Source: an uncultured Verrucomicrobiota bacterium (GTDB taxonomy: Bacteria; Verrucomicrobiota; Verrucomicrobiia; Limisphaerales; UBA1096). Taken from it: a stretch of DNA of 6,189 nt. The notes below the pieces were generated by a model that worked only from the letters and a program-made list of their open reading frames with translations, did not search any database and was not told the DNA's origin. Of the stretch, positions 1 through 5,799 are shown in pieces; positions within the stretch are counted from its first letter, which is position 1; every line of letters begins with the position of its first letter. The stretch lies in NCBI GenBank assembly GCA_913045395.1, contig CAJWPV010000095.1, positions 1 to 6,189 on the forward strand. The letters run 5' to 3'. The position numbers were made by a program, and so were the translations under genes.

Positions 1-1
1 C

Positions 2-658
2 CGCAGGGCGCACGAACTTTTGTCACAGCTGGGCCTTGAGGAGGCGCGCTACCGCCGGCTGGAGAATTACTCCGCCGGCATGGTTCAGCGCATCAAGCTC
101 GCGGCGACGCTGGTGCATGATCCGGATCTGCTGCTGCTCGACGAGCCGACCTCGGGGCTCGATCCGGATGGGCGGACCGCGATGCTCTCGCTGCTCAAGT
201 CACTCGCGCGGCGGCCAGGCAAGTCGCTGGTCTTGTCGACGCACCTGCTCGGCGACATCGAGCGGGTCTGCCGGCACGCGATCATTTTGGAGGAGGGCGC
301 CGTCGCTGCGTCGGGCACGCTCGACGAGTTGCTCGCCGGTCAGCCGCATGCTTTTTTGCTCCAATGGAAAAGCGATAACGACGCCATCAGTGGTGAGTTT
401 CTCGCTGCGTTGCAGCGGTCGGGTGCGGAGGTGGCTCCGGGTGATGAGCTTGGCCAAGCGCGGGCGGTGGTGTCGGAGCAGTGGGCGACACAACAGTTTT
501 TTCAGCTCGCCCGCGAATGCGGCGTGACGTTGACCGGTCTTGAGCCGGAGGAGATGGATTTGAGCACGATGTACCGGCGGCTGGTCGGCAAGGAGACCGC
601 CGCGCCGCTGCCGGTCATCGGCTTAGCCAAGCGCGAGGAAAGCGAGGTATCGTCGTGA
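2..658 (+). CDS. ABC transporter ATP-binding protein (5' end outside window)
   Basis: Cytoplasmic ATPase subunit of an ABC-2-type transporter. The frame is open to the left edge, so 218 C-terminal residues are visible and Walker A and the Q-loop lie upstream. Numbering from the first visible codon, the signature motif is YSAGM (23-27) in place of LSGGQ. Walker B is LLLLDEP with the D-E pair at 47-48, the D-loop Asp is at 54 and the H-loop His is at 81 (STHLL). A TTG at 20 sits inside the conserved domain and is not the start. The last ~110 residues form a less conserved C-terminal domain, usual for ATPases of ABC-2 export systems of about 300 residues. The stop overlaps the next gene's start (GTGA), so the two are translationally coupled. 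The ATPase call is firm. The substrate is unknown. Confidence 0.93.
   Translation, partial: RRAHELLSQLGLEEARYRRLENYSAGMVQRIKLAATLVHDPDLLLLDEPTSGLDPDGRTAMLSLLKSLARRPGKSLVLSTHLLGDIERVCRHAIILEEGAVAASGTLDELLAGQPHAFLLQWKSDNDAISGEFLAALQRSGAEVAPGDELGQARAVVSEQWATQQFFQLARECGVTLTGLEPEEMDLSTMYRRLVGKETAAPLPVIGLAKREESEVSS
448..459. repeat. Perfect 12-bp palindrome GCTTGGCCAAGC
   Basis: One copy of a palindrome family scattered over the window. It lies inside the first ATPase gene and is read there as Leu-Gly-Gln-Ala. The flanking bases (A on the left, G on the right) do not extend the symmetry. Confidence 0.6.
621..634. repeat. Imperfect copy of the CTTGGCCAAG palindrome (GCTTAGCCAAGCGC)
   Basis: Near the 3' end of the first ATPase gene. 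It carries one change (A for G) from the 12-bp palindrome core. Its reverse complement is identical over 14 bases to 3358-3371 in the methyltransferase gene. It is read as Leu-Ala-Lys-Arg. Confidence 0.45.
644..647 (+). promoter_or_regulatory. Shine-Dalgarno (GAGG) for the first permease
   Basis: GAGG lies 7 bases before the GTG at 655, inside the 3' end of the upstream ATPase gene. It supports the GTG start and the GTGA overlap with the ATPase stop codon. Confidence 0.55.
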
Positions 659-1533
659 GTGCCGGTTCGCTGGACGACCGGAACGAGCAACAGCGAGCCG
701 CTTGGCTGGCCTGCTGGCCGATCGCGCGAACGGCATTACTGCTAGTGTTTCGCCGCAAGCTGTTTTGGTTGTTTCTTGGTATTGCGTTATTGACGTTCAT
801 GTTTCGGTTCGGTGTGATTTATCTGCTGGCGGAGTTGGACACACAGCAGCCGGGTATTGGCCGAATGCTATCTCGCCTGGACCCCAATCTTGAAGGCTCC
901 GGCCGGACGTTCCTCAACTTCATGTTGGCGCAGAGCACGGTGACCATGATTTTGCTGGCGTTCGCCGGTTCGGTGCTGGCGGGCAACGACCACCAACGGG
1001 GCGGGTTGACGTTTTATCTGTCGCGCCGAATCAACGTGCTCCACTACACGGGCGGCAAGCTGCTGGCGATCGGTTTGCTTGTCAGCCTTACGACGACGCT
1101 CCCGGCGTTGGTGCTGTTTCTCGAGCAAGGAATGCTGGGCGATACGGCGAAGTATTTCACCGAAAACTACAACATCGCTATAGGCATCCTGGGCTACGGC
1201 GGGCTGATCGCTGTGACACTTGGGTTGCTGTTGTTCGCGCTGGTGTCGTGGATGCCGCGGCCGGTGCCGTTGGTGATGTCGTGGGCCTGCTTGTTCGTGT
1301 TCCTGCCGGTGCTCAGCGGAATTTTGCGTTGGGTCTTCGACGACCGGCACTGGCGGCTACTGAATCTTTGGCGCGACCTATACGCTATCGGTAGCCGCTG
1401 TTTTGGCGAGGCGGCGGTGCGCTCCAGCGACGAGGCGCAATTACCGGAAGCGGCGGCGGTGGTCTTCTCCGTTTGTCTTGTATCGTTCATTGCGATCGTG
1501 GTTCGCATCCGCCAACTCCGGCACCAGTCATGA
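655..1533 (+). CDS. ABC-2-type transporter permease
   Basis: Integral inner-membrane subunit of 292 residues, the usual size for this family. Hydrophobic segments lie at about 36-59, 94-110, 135-158, 173-199, 203-224 and 266-284, giving six probable transmembrane helices. A basic N-terminal stretch (RRK, 33-35) precedes the first. Between helices 2 and 3 is AGSVLAGNDHQRGGLTFYLS (104-123). This matches the pattern of ABC-2 permeases, in which a small-residue helix end is followed by an acidic/polar turn and a Leu-Ser-Arg stretch. The GTG start at 655 overlaps the upstream ATPase stop and has GAGG 7 bases upstream. The gene ends in an ATGA overlap with the next ATPase. It very probably pairs with the ATPase upstream of it. 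The substrate cannot be inferred. Confidence 0.88.
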   Translation: MSAGSLDDRNEQQRAAWLACWPIARTALLLVFRRKLFWLFLGIALLTFMFRFGVIYLLAELDTQQPGIGRMLSRLDPNLEGSGRTFLNFMLAQSTVTMILLAFAGSVLAGNDHQRGGLTFYLSRRINVLHYTGGKLLAIGLLVSLTTTLPALVLFLEQGMLGDTAKYFTENYNIAIGILGYGGLIAVTLGLLLFALVSWMPRPVPLVMSWACLFVFLPVLSGILRWVFDDRHWRLLNLWRDLYAIGSRCFGEAAVRSSDEAQLPEAAAVVFSVCLVSFIAIVVRIRQLRHQS

Positions 1534-2486
1534 ACACCGAAACCACAACGACAATTGCACTAGCCGAAGTGAGAAATGTGTCCAAATGGTTTGGCCCGGT
1601 GATGGCGCTCAACGGCGTGAGCCTCGACATCGGCTCTGGCATCACTGGCTTGGTCGGGCCAAATGGCGCGGGCAAGACCACGCTACTGCGCCTGCTCACC
1701 GGCCAGATCAAGCCGAGCCTCGGCGAGATCGATGTGTGTGGCCACGACGCTTGGTCGGCCAAGGCGAAAGATCACATCGGGCTGTGTCCGTTCGGCGACG
1801 CGACGTGGGACGAGTTGTCGGGGCGGCAGTTGATGCGCGTGACGGCCGGGCTGCGTGGGTTCACCAGGGCCGAGGCACGGAAGCGTGCCGAGGCGGTACT
1901 GGAGACAGTGGGCATGGACGACCGTGCCAATCGACCGGTGCGTACCTACTCGAAGGGCATGCGCCAGCGCATCAAGCTTGGCCAGGCGCTGATCCACGAC
2001 CCAGATCTGCTTGTGCTCGACGAGCCGCTCAACGGCGTGGACCCGGTCGGCTGCGAGGAGTTGAACGATCTGTTCCGCAGTTTGGCCGCGCAGGGCAAGG
2101 CGGTGTTGGTGTCGAGCCACATTTTGCACGAGATGGATCAGTTGGCCGACCGCATCCTGTTCATCTGCCAGGGTAAACTGCTGGCTTCTGGCTCGCTGGC
2201 GGAGATTCGTGACATGCTCGACGACCACCCGCTCAAGGTGCGTATCTCGTGCGGGTCACCGCGCCGGATTGCACCGCAACTACTCACCCTCGAGTCAGTG
2301 AAATCCGTGAGTATCGAGCCGCCGAGCGAACTGCTGCTCGAGGTTCAAAACCCGGGCCGGTTTTACGCTGAGTTCGGCGAGTTCGCCGCCGGGAACGATG
2401 CGCAAGTGCATCGGCTCAAGGCCACCGACACCTCCACCGAGGCGGTGTTCGACTATCTCATGGAACGGGCCTTGCACCCGGAATAG
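1530..2486 (+). CDS. ABC transporter ATP-binding protein
   Basis: Complete ATPase subunit of 318 residues. Walker A is GPNGAGKTT (43-51), the signature is YSKGM (140-144), Walker B is LLVLDEP with D164-E165, the D-loop Asp is 171 and the H-loop His is 197. The segment after the Q-loop position reads IGLCPFGDATWDELSG (83-98), so Phe88 stands where Gln, or Glu in many ABC-2 ATPases, is expected. About 90 C-terminal residues after the nucleotide-binding domain form a variable accessory domain. The ATG at 1530 was chosen over a TTG at 1473 in the same frame because it forms an ATGA overlap with the permease stop and leaves the usual short N-terminus before the first strand (ALAEVRNVSKWFG). There is no clear Shine-Dalgarno, so translation is probably coupled. 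The gene is a paralogue of the ATPase at the left edge. Confidence 0.95.
   Translation: MNTETTTTIALAEVRNVSKWFGPVMALNGVSLDIGSGITGLVGPNGAGKTTLLRLLTGQIKPSLGEIDVCGHDAWSAKAKDHIGLCPFGDATWDELSGRQLMRVTAGLRGFTRAEARKRAEAVLETVGMDDRANRPVRTYSKGMRQRIKLGQALIHDPDLLVLDEPLNGVDPVGCEELNDLFRSLAAQGKAVLVSSHILHEMDQLADRILFICQGKLLASGSLAEIRDMLDDHPLKVRISCGSPRRIAPQLLTLESVKSVSIEPPSELLLEVQNPGRFYAEFGEFAAGNDAQVHRLKATDTSTEAVFDYLMERALHPE
1976..1987. repeat. Imperfect copy of the CTTGGCCAAG palindrome (GCTTGGCCAGGC)
   Basis: One base differs from the 12-bp palindrome. It lies in the signature-motif region of the second ATPase and encodes Leu-Gly-Gln-Ala, so coding constraint alone could explain this copy. Confidence 0.3.
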
Positions 2487-2490
2487 CAAC

Positions 2491-3276
2491 ATGGAAACTG
2501 CCAACAAAACATCGACCGTGGCTGCCTGCGCACAGGTGTTCCGACTGGCGCTACGGCGGCAGTTTTTTTCGCGGCAGACCATCGTTACCGCCGTGCTGCT
2601 TGGCTTGACACTGGGGATCACGGCGCTTTGGGCCTATCCCATGCCGTGGAATCCAGATCCCCGCACCTCGGCGCAACTGGCCTCCCGGATTCTCTCGCCG
2701 CTTTACATGGGCTTTTTGCTGCCGATCATCTGCCTCAGCTACGCGTCGTCGGCTATCTCGGGGGAGCGCTCCGAGCAGACGCTCGTGTACCTGCTCACGA
2801 CCAACATCCCGCGCCCGCTGGTTTACCTCGCCATGTACGCTGCTGTCCTGCTGCTCACGCTTGCAGTGACACTGGGCGGGTTGGCAGTGCTATGCCTCGT
2901 GCCGGGCAAAATTGGCCTCGAGGCACTGGGTGTTTTTTGGACGGTTACGACCTGCGCGACGGTGGCCTATGTCGGACTGTTTCTGCTCTTCAGCGCGGGG
3001 GTGCGCAGGGCGACGTTTCTCTCGCTGGCCTATGCGCTGATGATCGAGACGCTGACCGTTAACATCCCCGGGGTCGTCAACCGGATCACCGTCTCGTTTT
3101 ACGCCAAGAGCTGGCTCTACGAGACCGGCAAGCCGCTCGATCTTGCGCCGACCGGAGCAGCGCTTGGACTGTTTAATCCAGTCTCGGCCGCGAGCGCACA
3201 ATGGGTGCTGGTCCTGGCCTCCGTCGGTTTTCTTGCCTTGGGCATGTGGCTTTTTTCGCGGAAAGAATATGACTGA
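2491..3276 (+). CDS. ABC-2-type transporter permease
   Basis: Integral membrane subunit of 261 residues. Probable transmembrane segments lie at about 31-49, 68-89, 110-136, 144-168, 174-190 and 236-254. After the second segment comes SSAISGERSEQTLVYLLTTN (85-104), the ABC-2 permease pattern also seen in the other permease here: a small-residue helix end, an acidic turn, then a Leu-Leu stretch before a Pro-Arg. The protein ends in SRKEYD, a basic/acidic cytoplasmic tail common in these permeases. The ATG at 2491 follows the ATPase stop by 4 bases and has GGAA at 2480-2483. The same frame is open further upstream, but that stretch overlaps the ATPase gene and reads as a low-complexity Pro/Arg shadow, so it was discarded. 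The likely partner is the ATPase at 1530-2486. The 3' end overlaps the methyltransferase gene by 8 bases. Confidence 0.88.
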   Translation: METANKTSTVAACAQVFRLALRRQFFSRQTIVTAVLLGLTLGITALWAYPMPWNPDPRTSAQLASRILSPLYMGFLLPIICLSYASSAISGERSEQTLVYLLTTNIPRPLVYLAMYAAVLLLTLAVTLGGLAVLCLVPGKIGLEALGVFWTVTTCATVAYVGLFLLFSAGVRRATFLSLAYALMIETLTVNIPGVVNRITVSFYAKSWLYETGKPLDLAPTGAALGLFNPVSAASAQWVLVLASVGFLALGMWLFSRKEYD

Positions 3277-4000
3277 GCCGCTACGCAAGAGCGCCGAGCG
3301 CACGCTGCGCCGATTCGCCCCGCCGCTCTACCGCTGGCTGCAACGCCGCTCCGGCCAGCGCTTGGCTAAGCGCTTCTCGACTGCCGAGGAGCGATTCCGG
3401 CACATTTACGAATCGAACCACTGGGACGAGGCCGAGTCGGTGTCCGGCCCCGGCTCGACGATGGAGGAAAGCGAGCCGATCCGCCGGGAGTTGCCGGCGC
3501 TGCTCGGGGAGCTGGGCGCGACATCGCTACTCGACCTCCCGTGCGGCGACTTTCACTGGATGCAACACACCAACCTGGCCGGCATCGACTATATCGGCGG
3601 TGATTTGGTCGGCAACCTTGTCGAGCGTAATCAAGCAAAGCACGCCCGTGACGGCGTGGAGTTTCGGAAGATCGATCTTGTGAACGATACGCTGCCTGCG
3701 GTTGACGTGATCCTCTGCCGCGACTGTCTCGTGCACCTGTCGTTCACCGATGCGCAGGCAGCCCTGGCCAACATTGCCCGTTCCGGGGCCAGGTGGCTGC
3801 TGACGACAAGCTTCCCTAGCGTGACGCGAAACGATGACATTGTCACCGGCCAATGGCGTCCTCTCAACCTTATGCTCCCACCCTTCAATTTATCCGAGCC
3901 AGCCAAGCGCATCGTCGAAAACTGCACTGAAACCGAGTTCGCCGATAAATTACTGGGTGTGTGGCCAATCGCCGATCTGCCTCAAGCAGGGTGCTCGTAA
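3269..4000 (+). CDS. Class I SAM-dependent methyltransferase
   Basis: Soluble protein of 243 residues. The SAM-binding motif I is SLLDLPCGDFHWM (86-98), a known variant of the Asp/Glu-x-Gly-x-Gly loop. It is preceded by a conserved block IYESNHWDEAESVSGPGS (46-63) and followed by YIGGDLV (108-114, with the acidic ribose-binding residue D112), IDLVNDTLP (135-143) and ILCRDCLVHLSF (148-159). The late block QWRPLNLMLPPF fits the same family. Residues 1-40 are basic and poorly conserved. These blocks belong to a recognisable bacterial family of uncharacterised methyltransferases; its acceptor is not known to me. The ATG at 3269 overlaps the permease stop by 8 bases and has GGAAAG just upstream (3260-3265), so the gene is in the ABC operon. 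Modification of a molecule handled by the transporter is possible but only inferred from position. Confidence 0.87.
   Translation: MTEPLRKSAERTLRRFAPPLYRWLQRRSGQRLAKRFSTAEERFRHIYESNHWDEAESVSGPGSTMEESEPIRRELPALLGELGATSLLDLPCGDFHWMQHTNLAGIDYIGGDLVGNLVERNQAKHARDGVEFRKIDLVNDTLPAVDVILCRDCLVHLSFTDAQAALANIARSGARWLLTTSFPSVTRNDDIVTGQWRPLNLMLPPFNLSEPAKRIVENCTETEFADKLLGVWPIADLPQAGCS
3358..3373. repeat. Imperfect 16-bp palindrome GCGCTTGGCTAAGCGC
   Basis: In the methyltransferase gene (Leu-Ala-Lys-Arg). The arms GCGCTT and AAGCGC are perfectly complementary, with one mismatched pair near the centre. Bases 3358-3371 equal the reverse complement of 621-634. Confidence 0.45.
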
Positions 4001-4010
4001 CAATCCATCC

Positions 4011-4024
4011 CGCTTGGCCAAGCG
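4011..4024. repeat. Perfect 14-bp palindrome CGCTTGGCCAAGCG between convergent genes
   Basis: It fills half of the 27-bp gap between the methyltransferase stop (3998-4000) and the CotH-like gene's stop (4028-4030). It is the longest perfect copy of the palindrome family. As RNA from either strand it could fold into a 5-bp stem with a GGCC loop. There is no T-run on either side, so it is not a canonical intrinsic terminator. Confidence 0.65.
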
Positions 4025-4027
4025 TGG

Positions 4028-5629
4028 TCAGCGGGGCCGGCGCTGGGGGTTTGGGCGGAGTTCCACCTCGTCGAGTTTTCCGTCGTTGTTGCGGTCGAGC
4101 GCTTTTAACCGGGCGGCGGCTTCCTCGATTTCGCGGGCGGAAATCTCGCCGTTTTTGTCTCGGTCCAGCACGTCCATTGCCGGGAGCAATTGCGTGACTC
4201 TCGGCGGGCCGTCGGGGGGATTGGGCGGCCGCCGGCGCTTTTCTCGGCCGGCAATTGGTTCGCCTTCGCTTTTGCCGGCCAACTGGGAGTTCACTGACTC
4301 GATGCGCCGGGTGATGAACGGTTTGATGGCCAGGACCCGCCGGTTCACCGCCCGATTGATGCCTTCGCTGTCGCCGTTGATGCCCATCTGGAGTCCCTCC
4401 GATCCGGGGCCATCAGTGTCCTTTTTCACATGCGGAGCGATGGCCTTTTCGAATTCCGCAATGCGGGCAAAGTATTTCTTTTCGGTGAAATCATTCTTCA
4501 TCAATTTGGTCACGGCATTTCTGTAAAGCTTTGGGAATCGTTCGGTCGCAAACAATCGTTCGACAATGCGGCGGCGGGAGATCCACGGGCGATCAATGTC
4601 CCATTTGACCAGCATCTCCGGCGATCGTCCCATGGTGAAGGTACCGAACGTCTCGTTGAGATCCCACGGCAACATCCGCAGCTTGCCGTCGGCCTTGTCC
4701 ATTACCAGATAGTAGTTGTGCGGCATGCCGATGTAGCTGTCGATATTCACCAGGATCGACGTCGCAGCGAGGTAGCCGGCGAACTGTTCGAGGTTCATCC
4801 GCTGGCCGATCTCGCGGGCGAACTCGTCGTCCGATCCTTGCTCGACCAGTTCGAGTAGCTCGGCGAACCGCCGGATTTGGTCCACGTTCTTTTCTCCCAC
4901 TTTGATGTTGTAGCGCTCGTAGGCTTTTGGTTCCTCTCCCAGATAACGCCAGTCGTCCATCGACTCCGGTTTCATCAACAGGCTCCCTTTCGAGGCCTTG
5001 CCCAGGTTTTGCCCGATGTAACGATCATCCACCTGCTCGATGATCACGTAGATGCCCAGCGGTTTTTTCTCCGCCAAGCCCTCGATCGTCAGCGTGACGT
5101 CGGCCCAGCCGACGCCTGGGGTGGGCATCCCGGCGGCGTGGTACAACTCGTAGCCGAGTTTCTCCTTCATAAACGCGGAGTCGATGAAGGCGTTGGAGAA
5201 ATTGAGCTTGGTGCGTCCGTACAGCTTTTGGCCCTTGGCGAAGCGGTTGGTGTCGATCTTGAACGGCCGCTTCAGTCCGCGTGAGGCAAAGCGATAGGAC
5301 GAATTGCCCTTGAACCGCATGCCGGTGTCCGGGAGTGACAGGCCATCGATGAGCACCTTCGTCTTGGCGTAGGGAAACTGGTTGCCGAAGTCTACCCGAG
5401 GACCGTCCTCGCCGGGACGACGTTCGCGTCGCTGAGGTTGCATCGCGTCCCACGCTTCGCGCGTGATCGAGATTTGGACGTCGAGCACGTGGTTCTCGAC
5501 ATAGACGGAGTTCCAGAACGCTGCATCGGCTTTTTTGTTATCAGAAGATTTCTCTGCCGCTTGGCCAAGAGATATGAACGAGGCGGCACAAAGCCAGGCG
5601 AGAAGGGGAAGTCGCTTCAAGATGGGCAT
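4028..5629 (-). CDS. Secreted CotH-kinase-family protein with C-terminal EF-hands
   Basis: Protein of 533 residues. Residues 1-24 form a signal peptide (K5-R6, then a hydrophobic core LPLLAWLCAASFISL) with likely cleavage near GQA-AE. The CotH domain spans about 48-450. It contains RFKGNSSYRF (105-114), GIYVIIEQVD (192-201), GSLLMKPES (215-223), MPHNYYLVMD (302-311) and LPWDLNETFG (320-329). The last holds the Asp of the kinase-like metal site (D323). An Arg/Pro-rich linker (464-477) leads to two EF-hand loops, DRDKNGEISARE (489-500) and DRNNDGKLDEVE (512-523), with good calcium ligands. Bacillus CotH is a spore-coat protein kinase. The substrate here is unknown, and export implies a periplasmic or surface role. 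An in-frame stop lies 12 bases before the ATG, which fixes the start. The gene is convergent with the ABC operon and divergent from the DUF1549 gene. Confidence 0.93.
   Translation of the reverse strand: MPILKRLPLLAWLCAASFISLGQAAEKSSDNKKADAAFWNSVYVENHVLDVQISITREAWDAMQPQRRERRPGEDGPRVDFGNQFPYAKTKVLIDGLSLPDTGMRFKGNSSYRFASRGLKRPFKIDTNRFAKGQKLYGRTKLNFSNAFIDSAFMKEKLGYELYHAAGMPTPGVGWADVTLTIEGLAEKKPLGIYVIIEQVDDRYIGQNLGKASKGSLLMKPESMDDWRYLGEEPKAYERYNIKVGEKNVDQIRRFAELLELVEQGSDDEFAREIGQRMNLEQFAGYLAATSILVNIDSYIGMPHNYYLVMDKADGKLRMLPWDLNETFGTFTMGRSPEMLVKWDIDRPWISRRRIVERLFATERFPKLYRNAVTKLMKNDFTEKKYFARIAEFEKAIAPHVKKDTDGPGSEGLQMGINGDSEGINRAVNRRVLAIKPFITRRIESVNSQLAGKSEGEPIAGREKRRRPPNPPDGPPRVTQLLPAMDVLDRDKNGEISAREIEEAAARLKALDRNNDGKLDEVELRPNPQRRPR
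5558..5569. repeat. Copy of the CGCTTGGCCAAG palindrome element
   Basis: It contains a perfect 10-bp palindrome CTTGGCCAAG (5560-5569) and matches 12 consecutive bases of the intergenic copy at 4011-4024. It lies in the signal-peptide region of the CotH-like gene, where the minus strand reads Leu-Gly-Gln-Ala. Confidence 0.5.
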
Positions 5630-5799
5630 GCAGAGAGGCTAACGCCACCTTCAGCCCCTGGCCAAGCGAAAATGGCGAACGGCAAGGCATCCACCGGAGA
5701 TTAATAATAGAATGGGTAAGTGCTGGACTCGTGGTTATTGGCGATCGCACGTCCGGTTTGGACTTGAGTCGGCTTGGGCGAAAACCCAAATTCCCCGAG
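5630..5799. promoter_or_regulatory. Divergent intergenic region, probable promoters for both flanking genes
   Basis: About 170 bases between the CotH-like start and the chosen DUF1549 start must serve both divergent genes. An AT-rich island at 5701-5711 (TTAATAATAGA) stands out from the GC-rich surroundings and could hold a -10 element on either strand (TAATAG on +, TATTAT on -). I found no convincing -35 box at proper spacing, so the promoters are inferred. On the minus strand AGGTGG (5645-5650) resembles a Shine-Dalgarno but sits 15 bases from the CotH-like ATG, further than usual. A half copy of the palindrome family (CTGGCCAAGCG, 5658-5668) and a single GCGATCGC (5741-5748) are also present. 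Confidence 0.35.

Noticed and set aside
530..540. Short palindrome GACCGGTC.
   Set aside because: A single 8-bp palindrome in GC-rich coding DNA is expected by chance and has no other copies of note.
1403..2176. Long + strand open frame of 257 codons overlapping the first permease and the second ATPase.
   Set aside because: Its translation is rich in Arg, Pro, His and Trp and shows no domain, while the ATPase in the other frame has every expected motif. It is a GC-rich shadow frame.
2563..3261. TTTTTTCGCGG occurring twice, near both ends of the second permease gene.
   Set aside because: The shared part is a T-run plus five bases, and both copies encode Phe-Ser-Arg in basic segments next to membrane helices. 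Chance plus similar protein context is enough.
3834..4526. A 230-codon + strand frame across the methyltransferase 3' end and antisense to the CotH-like gene.
   Set aside because: Ser/Arg/Pro-rich low-complexity translation with no start signal. It crosses the convergent junction and opposes a gene with clear domain homology.
5741..5748. GCGATCGC, the cyanobacterial HIP1 octamer.
   Set aside because: Only one exact copy was noticed, and the genes are not cyanobacterial, so chance is the best explanation.
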